Shown piece after piece: positions 32,031-44,200 of a stretch of 64,000 bases of DNA. Position 1 is the stretch's first letter; every line of letters starts with the position of its first letter. The notes beneath the pieces are model-generated. The model did not search any database, was not told the DNA's origin, and saw only the letters and a list, made by a program, of their open reading frames with translations. Source of the DNA: Aldrovandia affinis. Taxonomy: Eukaryota > Chordata > Actinopteri > Notacanthiformes > Halosauridae. The translations under genes and the position numbers were made by a program. The stretch is from NCBI GenBank assembly GCA_029706075.1, contig JAINUG010000026.1:2277001-2341000 (forward strand), read 5' to 3'.

Positions 32031-33640
32031 TATTTTTAATCTGTTGATTGAATTAAATACTATCCCAGAGGTATGGAAATCTGCATTGGTTCTTCCGCTG
32101 TTAAAAGGGGGGGATCCGTCAAACTTGAATAACTTAGTTATTGCCAAAGTTAGAGACATTTATTAGTGACTAACTAAAATAATTTCTGTGTAGCCATAGT
32201 ATCTTGAGCAGGTTCCAGTCTGGTTTTAGAAAGATGCATAGCACTACAACAGCTACAATGAAAGTTACTAATGACGTCATTGAAGCACTGGATTCTAAAC
32301 AGCAATGTGCTGCTTTGTTCATAAACTTGTCTAAGGCGTTTGACACTGTTGATCATGGCATATTGTTGAATAGGTTGTCTGATATAGGTTTGTCCTCAAA
32401 GGCTGTTGATTGGTTTCACAATTATCGTAGTTTCAGATCACAATGTGTGCACATGGATGGAATAATGTCCAAGAGATTAACTGTAATTACAGGATCGCCG
32501 CAAGGTTCCATTTTGGGACCATTGCTTTTTACCATTTATGTAAATGACCTATGTGAGCACATTGATGAAAAGGCACATTGATATTCAGATGACACCATAA
32601 TCTATTGCTCGGCCCCCACCATATCCAAGGCTCTACTCAAATTACAAAATACTGTTATATCATTCAAAACAACTTAATGAAGCTTAAACTTGTTCTTAAT
32701 GCAGAGAAAACAAAGTTAATGTTTTTTTTTTTTTTTTTCAAAATCAAAATTTCAGCACACCACGCTGCCTCAAATAATTACAATGCAAAACAAATTAATA
32801 GAAGTGGTGTCATCTTACAGGTACCTAGGTTTTCATCTTGATGAATCATTGTCTTTTAAGCTCCATATTGAACCACTAGCAAAAGCTTAAACTTAAGCTC
32901 AGTTTTTATTTCAGAAATAATGCCTCTTTTGGTTTACAAACAAAAAAGCAGCTTGTGGCTGCTACATTTTGACCTTTATTAGATTATGGTGGTATTTTAT
33001 GTATGAATGCCGTGGAGTCACATCTTCGTTCATTGGACACATTGTATCATGCTACCTTATGGTTTATTACAAATGGCACATCCCTTATGCATCATTGTAT
33101 ATTGTATGAATTGTCAGGACTGCCATCCCTGGCCATAAGAAGACAGTTACCTTGGTATGTGTTCATATATAAAGCCATTTTGGGGGAGCTACCAACTTAC
33201 TTAAGCACTTTACTCACTCTACCAAGAAGTGGACATTTAAGATCATAAAATCATATCCAATATTATGTTCCCATCACCAGAACTGAGTTTGGGAAGCATG
33301 CTTTCAGCTATGCTGCTCCCTTCTCTTGGAACCTATTACAGAATGATTTGAAGCTGAACTCTCTCATTGGATTTGATCATTTTAAAGAAAAAAATGGACA
33401 ATTACTTACCATGAAGTGCTAATGTTCTTAATTAACTAAAACCTAATAGGGCATTCTGTTCCCCTTTTTAATTCTTGTGTGCTTTTATAATCTTGCTTTT
33501 ATTTATGACTTTCTATGTAATGTTGTTTTATGTTAAACTTTTTGTATGCTGCTGCCTTGGCCAGGGCTCACTTGAAAAAGAGATGCCAATCTCAACGTGA
33601 CTACCCTGGTTAAATAAAAAATACATTTAAAAAAATGTTC
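32031..33640 (+). mobile_element. L2/CR1-type LINE, part 3: RT, C-terminus and 3' end
   Basis: After the Tc1, 'NLLIELNTIPEVWKSALVLP' continues the RT. The frame at 32204-32581 holds 'SGFRKMHSTTTA', 'LFINLSKAFDTVDH' and 'GSPQGSILGPLLFTIYVNDL'. The catalytic box follows in another frame as YSDDT (32581-32600), where YADD is usual. The C-terminal part at 32985-33248 includes 'HCILYELSGLPSLAIRRQLP'. The 3' end has 'tgaaaaagagatgccaatct' and 'ctggttaaataaaa', typical of this group. Several frameshifts are present, so it is inactive. Confidence 0.8.
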
Positions 33641-33689
33641 ACTCAAGTTAAAAGTCAGAGACAGAATTTTTTCAGTCTTTTCAACATTG

Positions 33690-33941
33690 TCCTTGTGCCA
33701 TGAGTCGGAGGAAGCTTATACCGGCAGAATGTGGGCGCCTAATTAACAAGCGGAGGTCGGCAAGACATAGACAACCTATCCAACTGAATCCCTCCCTCCC
33801 TAAGCGATACTACTGTCAATTGTGTGTCACCTGACAGGACAGATAGCCACAGTTGGCACTGGCACAGTCTGGATTCAATACCCGACCGTAGGACACATAC
33901 TAAAACAGTACCTTAACCAGATGAGCCACCCAGCAGCCCTT
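33690..33941 (-). mobile_element. tRNA-derived SINE of a second family
   Basis: Minus-strand reading from 33941 gives 'ggctgctgggtggctcatct' then 'ggttaaggtactg', which resembles a tRNA 5' half with an A box, and a B-box-like 'gggtattgaatcc' about 40 bases on. The body is unlike the SINE family at 5257. No clear target duplication was found. Confidence 0.55.
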
Positions 33942-34981
33942 TAAACATGTTTTCAGTTGTAGTTGGTTTATGGACTTAGAGGTAGTGAAAGTTCCAAAAA
34001 GGGGGGAGACAGAGAAAAATAGCATTTTCAACAGCAAGCCTAGTATAGCCTTTGATGATAAAAAGAAATACCACTGCTGTCTATTGGTATGAGCAAATTG
34101 ACAGATTGAAAAATTGAATAATGGTTGAATATCTTAATATGCTAATTAAATCTAGGTTGTCAATGATTGTCACTTGGTTTTGTTTTCCCTTGAAGATGTT
34201 CTTGTGTGGTCAGTCTCTTTCACATACTCTGTGGAATGTTCTGTAGCACTACTGAAGAAGGCCATTTCTGAAATGTTTGTGCTTACCTGCTTATGCATCA
34301 ATAAAGCTTCATCTGAAATCTTTCAGCGAGTGCTGTCTGTTTTTCCATTTACTTGCATTTTTGGGGGATTGAGCACCCCATATTTAATATCAGTTTTGAG
34401 TTGAGCCTGTTCCATGTGTTACTAATTGCCAAAATATGGAAATAATAAAGTCATATGAAATTGTAAGAATGTCTTGACAGCTACTCATATCTACTGTGTG
34501 TTGAGTAAAATTATATGACAGCCTCTTAAACCTTGGTCGTTGCCAGTGAAGCACAATGGATGTATATGTAAGACGCCTTGTAAAAATGTGGAGGCATATT
34601 TTAAAAATAATTTCCTGGGAAATGCGGTTTTGATTCTGTAACACTGAGAACCTCTGAGTTCCCATGGTATACAACCAAAGCTCTGCAGGAATTCATGTGG
34701 GTTTTTATTCCTGCAGAAACCAAAGATCTCTGGTAGTATCTGAACTCTTGCATGAATCAGAAAGTGTCTCATCATGGGTGGTGGGAAGTGTTTTTTCTCT
34801 CTCTTTTGTTTGATTTATCTGAGTAGATTCACTGAATACCTTATTTGAATAGGGATAATACTCATATTACCACACACAAAGTATTGAATCTTTAATGAAT
34901 AATATCACCTATCACTAGCCACAGTGTCATCCCAGCGGCATGAACAATATCGCCAGTCCTTATATTAACAACATATATAAA
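33942..34981. other. Unassigned sequence
   Basis: About 1 kb without a supported feature. Frames of 76-94 codons at 34174-34775 on both strands have no family resemblance. Confidence 0.4.
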
Positions 34982-34986
34982 GGCTC

Positions 34987-35542
34987 TGTGTTGACTTCAA
35001 GTCATGTCTGTTGTAATTTGTTATGTTTCAGGCATTCGTTAAAATGTAACTTTTATTGTGAAAGACACTTCGCACTGTGGGACTCTTATTTTGAAACGCC
35101 CCTCTCCCGGAATGAGAGGAAATGCCTTTGTTAGAACGGAAGTGCTTGGTTAGAGAGAAAGTTTGTCTAGAAGGGAGAAGACACATGTTTGCTAGCGTCC
35201 AGCTTTTATCGTTTCCATCCTCTTACAAACTCCAAGCAGGCAATGCCGTAAGTTTATAATTCAATGTTATAAAATAAGACAATGTTAAAGTGTGTTTGAT
35301 AAATGTCACGCTCGGTTTGTATTAAAAAGAAAACGTTTGTGTTTACGAGTTATTACAATAAGAAAGGACAGGACAGCAATTGATATTGTTGTATTTATTT
35401 TTATTGCAGTTTTTACTCCATGTCCATGTACAAAGTGAAGAGCCAACAGTAAATGGTCAATCTTACACGACTCAGTCATTTTGGAGTGGAGTTTAGCTCG
35501 CTGTTGAGCTGAAGTACAGTACGCTTTGGTAGGAACAGCACA
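34987..35542 (+). repeat. BEL/Pao LTR 1 (5')
   Basis: Starts TGTGTTGACTTC and ends AACAGCACA, the TG...CA form expected of an LTR. The outer target repeat ggctc lies immediately upstream. Nearly identical to LTRs 2 and 3. Confidence 0.92.
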
Positions 35543-38500
35543 GTAAAAAGGCATACTTCGACTGGCGTTTGCTAGTGAGGAGGCATACTTCGACTGGTGT
35601 TTGCAAGTAAAGGAAGCATACTTCGACTGGCGTTTGCTAGTAGAAAGGCACACTTCCTCTGGTGTTAACACAGTGAAGGAAAATGGCGGACAGGCAAAGC
35701 GACGCATCTTCAACGACAAGCAGGAGGAGCTTGCAGTCATCAGGCTCATCGGCTAGCGCAGCGCAGACACTCGCCGATGCCAAAGCAGAGGCTGCTAAGG
35801 TAAGAGCCGCGTATGCAACCCGAGGAGCTCAACTTAAAATGGAAAAGGCTGCTAGAGAAGCAGAATTGCAAGCTGAAAAGGCTGCTAGGGAAGCAGAATT
35901 ACAAAAGGAAAGGGCTGCCGCGCAACTAGCTAAAGCTAAATTAGACGCCGAAATAGAAGCACTGACCTTTGAGCGTGAAGCAGAAGCAGCTGTTGCAGAG
36001 GCAGTAGCCTTAGAGGCTGCCGAAGCTTTAGAAAACCCTAAGGTGTTAGACACCATCTCAGAAACGGATAAAGTGGAGCGCACGAGTGAGTTTGTTCAAT
36101 CTCAAAAACAATTATATCCATGTCGAAGTCAGCCAGCCACACCCGTCGCTTCTCCACCACGAACATGGGTCGATGCTAGCTGTCCGACACGGCGGTTCCG
36201 GTAAGAGACATTGAACCACTACATGTTAACCTGGTTAGCAAACCCGTATTAGCCGACCATCAAATCGGCAATACACGCACACCGTGTCCTATTAAAGTTG
36301 AATACAAGTTTCCCTACGGAGAACACAATTATCGCGGGATTTAAACAACGCTCACTCCGAATTAAATGTTTCGGCTCAGCCTTTCACTCCAAGGCACACC
36401 GGCAGCTAATGTCAATCCGCTCGCCACCGAACCAATTGCAAAGTTCCTAGCTCGACGGGACTTGGTGCGTTCTAGCCTATATCAGTTTGACGATAAGCCT
36501 GAAAACTACCGCGCATGGCACTCATCATACACCAGCGCTATCAGAGGGTTAGACCTCACAGCAACAGAGGAATTGGACTTAATGACAAAATGGCTCGGTA
36601 AGGAATCTGGCGAGTATGTCAAACGAATGCGCTCTGTGCACGTAACTAATCCAGCAGCAGCTCTTGAAAGGGCATGGGAAAGACTCCGTGAATGTTATGC
36701 AGCTCCCGAAATAATAGAGAAATCTCTGTTCCAGCGGCTGAGCGACTTCCCAAAAGTGTCAGCGAAAGACCACACAAAGCTACGAGAGCTAGGCGACCTG
36801 CTCATGGAGATCCAGTGTGCCAAGGAGGACGGCTACCTCCGGGGTTTGTCGTATCTGGACACCGCACGGGGCATAAACCCTATCGTAGAAAGGCTACCGT
36901 ATGGCCTGCAGGAGAAATGGCTTTCCACCGGCTCCAGGTGGAAGGAAGAAAATGGCGGTTATTTTCCACCATTTGAATATTTTACCAGGTTTATCTGCTA
37001 TGAAGCAAGGAAGCGTAACGATCCAAGTTTCGTTTTTCTCAATAGTGGCACTGCATCTACAAAACCAGACAGACCTACCTTTAAAGGTCACGGCTCTAGG
37101 AATCTATTTCGGTTCACAGGACCGACATCGCTTCAGCGGACTCTGATGCAGACAACTCGAAAAGCGACAACGACCCAGGTAAAACATGCCCAATCCATAA
37201 CAAACCACACCCGCTTAAAAAGTGCAGGACATTCAGAAACAAAACACTCACTGACAGGAAGGCCTTTCTCAAGGAGAAAGGAATATGTTTTAAATGTGTA
37301 GCCTCAGCCACTCATTTAGCGAAGGACTGCAAAACAGCAGTAAAGTGTACCGAGTGCGACAGCAGCATTCACGAAACAGCCATGCATCCCGGGTCAGTGT
37401 TAACAACATTCAAGGCTTCTTCATCCTCAGCAGAGAATGGCGGGAGGGGAAGGAGACCGTGCCAGCAAAGCCATCGTCAGTTCCAGCTGCACAGAGGTAT
37501 GTGGTCTGGGCAAAGCAGGCAGATCGTGCGCCAAGATCTGTCTTGCAAAGCTGTACCCAAAGGGCTCTCAGGACAAAGCCGTCAACGCCTACGTGGTACT
37601 AGACGACCAAAGCAATCGGTCGTTAGCAAGATCTGACTTATTTGAGCTGTTCGATGTAAAGGCTGAACCATTCTCGTACTATCTGAAAACGTGTTCGGCA
37701 TGGTTGAAACATTCGGCAGAAGAGCCGAAGGGTTTCAGATTGAATCGCTTGATGGCAAAATTAGCATTCCCCTACCACCACTCATCGAGTGTGACAGCTC
37801 GTTGACAATAGGTCGAAATCCCGACACCAAACGCAGCTTTGCACCACCCACACCTAAGACAGGTAGCAGAATACCTCCCAGAGCTAGACCCTCAAGCGGA
37901 GATCCTACTGTTGCTAGGCAGAGATGTCATACAAGTGCACCAGGTAAGGCAACAAGTCAGTGGGCCGCGCAATGCCCCCTTCGCTCAACGTCTGGACTTG
38001 GGCTGGGTGCTTGTAGGAGAAGTGTGTCTAGGCAACGCGCACAAGCCGTCGGTCGCAACATCCAGGACCAATGTGCTGGGGAACGGTCGTCCTTCAATCC
38101 TCGATCCGTGCACAAGCTTCAGGTACGTTAAAGAGAAAATCCATCAGGGCGGGAGTCACATAACACTCTCTCCAGGTCCGGCAAGGTCACAGAGAAGACG
38201 CTGGGACAAACAGTATTCAACAGAACTGAATCAGACAATAAGCCTGCTCCATCTATTGAAGACACAATCTTTGTAAGAACAATGGGCAAGGAAGTCTATA
38301 GGGATGAAGCAAACAGCTGGACTGCTCCTCTGCCTTTCAGAGAGCCACGTCAACGTTTACCCAACAACAGGGAGCAAGCAGTCAATCGCTTCACGTCTCT
38401 CCAGCGAACGCTGAGAAGGAAACCAGAAATGCAGGATCAATACATCGCCTTCATGGGGAAGATCCTCGACAACCACCACGCCGAGGTGGCACCACCATTG

Positions 38501-40721
38501 GGAAAAGGTGAGGAATGCTGGTACCTGCCGACGTTTGGAGTGTACCACCCTCAAAAGCCTGGGCAGATCCGTGTGGTTTTTTGATTCCAGCGCCCAGCAC
38601 TCCAACGTCTCTCTCAACGACGTGCTTCTCACAGGGCCTGACCTCAACAACTCCCTCCTCGGTGTGCTGATTCGGTTCCGCAAGGAAAAGGTCGCTGTAA
38701 TGGCGGATATACAACAGATGTTTTACTGTTTCCAGGTAAGAGAGGAACACAGGAACTTTTTGCGCTTCTTATGGTACAAAGACAATGACACGACTAAAGA
38801 AGTGATCGAGTACAGGATGAGAGTCCACGTTTTCGGCAACAGCCCGTCTCCTGCTGTGGCTATCTATGGCCTTAGACGAGCCATCAGAGAGGGTGCACAA
38901 AAACATGGAGCTGACACTGTCCAATTCGTAGAAAGACATTTCTATGTCGACGACGGACTCATGTCTGTACCAACCGAAGTTGAAGCCATCGACCTCCTGA
39001 AGAGGACGCAAGCCTCACTCGCGGAGTCAAACCTCCGTCTCCACAAGTTCGCCTCAAACAGTCAAGCCGTCATGGAAGCTTTTGCACCCGAAGACTGTGC
39101 CAAAGCCGTGAAAGACTTTGACTTCAGCGGCGAAGCCATGCCTACTCAACGCAGTTTAGGGCTTTTATGGGAGATAACTACAGACACATTCACCTTTGCC
39201 GTGTCTACCGCAAACAAGCCGTTCACCCGCCGTGGTGTGCTCTCCATGGTGAACAGTGTTTTTGACCCCTTGGGCATGCTGGCTCCAGTCACGATCCAAG
39301 GAAGAGCTCTCCTCCGAGAACTCACAGCTGACCAGTCCGACTGGGACACGCCAATTCCTGACGAAACTCACGAAGTGGGAGGCCTGGCGAGACGCGCTCC
39401 AGGACCTGAAGCACCTGCATGTGCCACGCGCGTACACAACAACCTCCCTCATCAAGGCAGTACACACAGAGTTGTGTGTGTTTTCCGATGCTTCCACGAA
39501 GGCCATCGGTGCTGTGGCGTACCTAAAAGCAATACAACGAGATGGTCAAGTTGACATAGGCTTTGTGATGGGAAAGTCTAAGTTAGCACCTCAGTCTGAG
39601 CCTACCATCCCAAGGCTCGAGCTGTGTGCAGCCGTCTTAGCCGTAGAGATGGCGGAGCTCATCCAAGATGAACTGGACGTCAAGCCGAACGAAACCAAGT
39701 TCTACTCTGACAGTAAAGTGGTCTTAGGTTATATATACAATGAGACCAAGAGATTCTATGTCTATGTCCACAATAGAGTGCAGCGTATCCGGCAGTCCAC
39801 AAAACCAGCACAATGGCATTATGTGCGGTCAGAAGACAATCCAGCCGACCATGCATCTCGCTCAGTACCTGCATCGCGCTTGGGGCAGACGACATGGTTC
39901 TCCGGACCCACCTTCTTGCGGAAACCACCCGTGGGGAAAACAGAAAAAGGTCAGTCATTTGAGTTGGTTGAACCTGAAAAGGACAACGAAATCCGTCCAC
40001 AAGTCAACACCTGCGCGACACAGCTGAAAGAGAACGGTCTTAACACACAGCGGTTTCGGCGTTTCTCCACTTTCAGTTCTCTGGTAAGGGGTGTAGCACT
40101 CCTGATTCACATCGCACGATCCTGCAAACAGAACAATGTCAGCGGATGCAAAGGGTGGCACAAATGTAGCTTACCTCGCACACCGGACGAGCTGTCCCAA
40201 GCGGAAGATGTCCTCATCAAAGCTACACAAAAAGCAGCCTTCCCAAAAGAATTCGCAGCCCTCCAACAAAACAAACAGATCCTCAAAAGCAGCAGTCTTC
40301 AGCGGCTGAGTCCAATCCTCGAGGTGATCTAATCTGCGTTGGAGGCCGGTTGAAACATGCACACTTGAACACAGGAGAGAAAGAACCCAACAATCCTACC
40401 CAAAGACAGCCACATCTCCTTACTGCTAGCAAGGCACTATCACAACCAGGTGAAACACCAAGGCCGCCACCTAACAGAAGGAGCGGTAAGAGCAGCAGGC
40501 CTGTGGATCTTGGGTGGAAAGACGTGATCGACTCGGTGATACAAATGCGTCACCTGTAGGAAGCTCAGCGGAAAACTCCAAGAGCAACCCATGGACCAAG
40601 GTTGTACAAAGACTTTTCGTAGACCAGTTACCGAATTGGTTCTGCTTCTACCCAAAGAGGACTGATATTCAGAACCCGCAAAGTAATAAGGGTAGTGACC
40701 TCACAAAGGTCAGACGGGGAG
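35543..40721 (+). pseudogene. BEL/Pao internal region, copy A (gag-pol fossil)
   Basis: Just after the LTR, three to four copies of a short unit containing 'gcatacttcgactggcgttt' occur (35568-35650). The gag part (about 35683-37400) has an alanine/glutamate-rich coiled coil and cysteine-histidine knuckles. A protease-like segment with a DDQS motif follows (about 37480-37960). Next are a reverse transcriptase with YVDD (about 38500-39100), RNase H with 'VFSDAST' (about 39430-39900) and an integrase zinc-binding part (about 40340-40620). A purine-rich tract (gacggggag) precedes LTR 2. The region is broken in several places. It is a fossil of the Pao group, and I infer no function. Confidence 0.88.
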
Positions 40722-41280
40722 TGTGTTGACTTCAAGTCATGTCTGTTGTAATTTGTTATGTTTCAGGCATTCGTTAAAATGTAACTTTTATTGTGAAAGA
40801 CACTTCGCACTGTGGGACTCTTATTTTGAAACGCCCCTCTCCCGGAATGAGAGGAAATGCCTTTGTTAGAACGGAAGTGCTTGGTTAGAGAGAAAGTTTG
40901 TCTAGAAGGGAGAAGACACATGTTTGCTAGCGTCCAGCTTTTATCGTTTCCATCCTCTTACAAACTCCAAGCAGGCAATGCCGTAAGTTTATAATTCAAT
41001 GTTATAAAATAAGACAATGTTAAAGTGTGTTTGATAAATGTCACGCTCGGTTTGTATTAAAAAAAAACGTTTGTGTTTACGAGTTATTACAATAAGAAAG
41101 GACAGGACAGCAATTGATATTGTTGTATTTATTTTTATTGCAGTTTTTACTCCATGTCCATGTACAAAGTGAAGAGCCAACAGTAAATGGTCAATCTTAC
41201 TACACGACTCAGTCATTTTTGGAGTGGAGTTTAGCTCGCTGTTGAGCTGAAGTACAGTACGCTTTGGTAGGAACAGCACA
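40722..41280 (+). repeat. BEL/Pao LTR 2 (shared, middle)
   Basis: Same TGTGTTGAC...AACAGCACA boundaries as the outer LTRs. It serves as the 3' LTR of copy A and the 5' LTR of copy B. No target duplication lies on either side, as expected for a shared LTR in a tandem array. Confidence 0.92.
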
Positions 41281-44200
41281 GGCAAGTAAGGAAGCATACT
41301 TCGACTGGCGTTTGCTAGTAGAAAGGCACACTTCCTCTGGTGTTAACACAGTGAAGGAAAATGGCGGACAGGCAAAGCGACGCATCTTCAACGACAAGCA
41401 GGAGGAGCTTGCAGTCATCAGGCTCATCGGCGCAGCGGCACTCGCCCGTGCCAAAGCAGAGGCTGCTAAGGTAAGAGCCGCGTATGCAACCCGAGGAGCT
41501 CAACTTAAAAATGGAAAAGGCTGCTAGAGAAGCAGAATTGCAAGCTGAAAAGGCTGCTAGGGAAGCAGAATTACAAAAGGAAAGGGCTGCCGCGCAACTA
41601 GCTAAAGCTAAATTAGACGCCCGAAATAGAAGCACTGACCTTTGAGCGTGAAGCAGAAGCAGCTGTTGCAGAGGCAGTAGCCTTAGAGGCTGCCGAAGCT
41701 TTAGAAAACCCTAAGGTGTTAGACACCATCTCAGAAACGGATAAAGTGGAGCATACGAGTGAGTTTGTTCAATCTCAAAACAATTATATCCATCGAAGTC
41801 AGCCAGCCACCCGTCGCTTCTCCACCACGAACATGGGTCGATGCTAGCTGTCCGACACGGCGTTCCCCGGTAAGAGACATTGAACCACTACATGTTAACC
41901 TGGTTAGCAAACCCGTATTAGCCGACCATCAAATCGGGCAATACACGCACACCGTGTCCTATTAAAGTTGAATACAAGTTTCCCTACGGAGAACACAATT
42001 ATCGACGGGATTTAAACAACGCTCACTCCGAATTAAATGTTTCGGCTCAGCCTTTCACTCCGCAAGGCACACCGGCAGCTAATGTCAATCCGCTCGCCAC
42101 CGAACCAATTGCAAAGTTCCTAGCTCGACGGGACTTGGTGCGTTCTAGCCTATATCAGTTTGACGATAAGCCTGAAAACTACCGCGCATGGCACTCATCA
42201 TACACCAGCGCTATCAGAGGGTTAGACCTCACAGCAACAGAGGAATTGGACTTAATGACAAAATGGCTCGGTAAGGAATCTGGCGAGTATGTCAAGCGAA
42301 TGCGCTCTGTGCACGTAACTAATCCAGCAGCAGCTCTTGAAAGGGCATGGGAAAGACTCCGTGAATGTTATGCAGCTCCCGAAATAATAGAGAAATCTCT
42401 GTTCCAGCGGCTGAGCGACTTCCCAAAGTGTCAGCGAAAGACCACACAAAGCTACTTAGAGCTAGGCGACCTGCTCATGGAGATCCAGTGTGCCAAGGAG
42501 GACGGCTACCTCCGGGGTTTGTCGTATCTGGACACCGCACGGGGCATAAACCCTATCGTAGAAAGGCTACCGTATGGCCTGCAGGAGAAATGGCTTTCCA
42601 CCGGCTCCAGGTGGAAGGAAGAAAATGGCGGTTATTTTCCACCATTTGAATATTTTACCAGGTTTATCTGCTATGAAGCAAGGAAGCGTAACGATCCAAG
42701 TTTCGTTTTTCTCAATAGTGGCACTGCATCTACAAAACCAGACAGACCTACCTTTAAAGGTCACGGCTCTAGGAATCCTATTTCGGTTCACAGGACCGAC
42801 ATCGCTCAGCGGACTCTGATGCAGACAACTCTGCGCGAAAACGACCCACTCCAGGTAAAACATGCCCAATCCATAACAAACCACACCCGCTTAAAAAGTG
42901 CAGGACATTCAGAAACAAAACACTCACTGACAGGAAGGCCTTTCTCAAGGAGAAAGGAATATGTTTTAAATGTGTAGCCTCAGCCACTCATTTAGCGAAG
43001 GACTGCAAAACAGCAGTAAAGTGTACCGAGTGACGACAGCAGCATTCACGAAACAGCCATGCATCCCGGGTCAGTGTTAACAACATTCAAGGCTTCTTCA
43101 TCCTCAGCAGAGAATGGCGGGGAGGGGGAAGGAGACCGTGCCAGCAAAGCCATCGTCAGTTCCAGCTGCACAGAGGTATGTGGTCTGGGCAAAGCAGGCA
43201 GATCGTGCGCCAAGATCTGTCTTGCAAAGCTGTACCCAAAGGGCTCTCAGGACAAAGCCGTCAACGCCTACGTGGTACTAGACGACCAAAGCAATCGGTC
43301 GTTAGCAAGATCTGACTTATTTGAGCTGTTCGATGTAAAGGCTGAACCATTCTCGTACTATCTGAAAACGTGTTCGGCATGGTTGAAACATTCGGCAGAA
43401 GAGCAGAAGGGTTTCAGATTGAATCGCTTGATGGCAAAATTAGCATTCCCCTACCACCACTCATCGAGTGTGACGAGCTCGTTGACAATAGGTCCGAAAT
43501 CCCGACACCAAACGCAGCTTTGCACCACCCACACCTAAGACAGGTAGCAGAATACCTCCCAGAGCTAGACCCTCAAGCGGAGATCCTACTGTTGCTAGGC
43601 AGAGATGTCATACAAGTGCACCAGGTAAGGCAACAAGTCAGTGGGCGGCGCAATGCCCCCTCTGCTCAACGTCTGGACTTGGGCTGGCTTGTAGGAGAAG
43701 TGTGTCTAGGCAACGCGCACAAGCCGTCGGTCGCAACATCCAGGACCAATGTGCTGGGGAACGAATCGTCCTTCAATCCTCGATCCGTGCACAAGCTTCA
43801 GGTACGTTAAAGAGAAAATCCATCAGAGGCGGGAGTCACATAACACTCTCTCCAGGTCCGGCAAGGTCACAGAGAAGACGCTGGGACAAACAGTATTCAA
43901 CAGAACTGAATCAGACAATAAGCCTGCTCCATCTATTGAAGACACAATCTTTGTAAGAACAATGGGCAAGGAAGTCTATAGGGATGAAGCAAACAGCTGG
44001 ACTGCTCCTCTGCCTTTCAGAGAGCCACGTCAACGTTTACCCAACAACAGGGAGCAAGCAGTCAATCGCTTCACGTCTCTCCAGCGAACGCTGAGAAGGA
44101 AACCAGAAATGCAGGATCAATACATCGCCTTCATGGGGAAGATCCTCGACAACCACCACGCCGAGGTGGCACCACCATTGGGAAAAGGTGAGGAATGCTG

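Noticed and set aside
35306-35749. 147-codon minus-strand frame with internal repeats
   Set aside because: It is the antisense of the BEL LTR and of the short tandem units beside it, not an independent gene.
36894-37311. Minus-strand frames antisense to the BEL gag, seen again in copy B
   Set aside because: Repeated occurrence simply reflects the duplicated element. The frames have no domain of their own.
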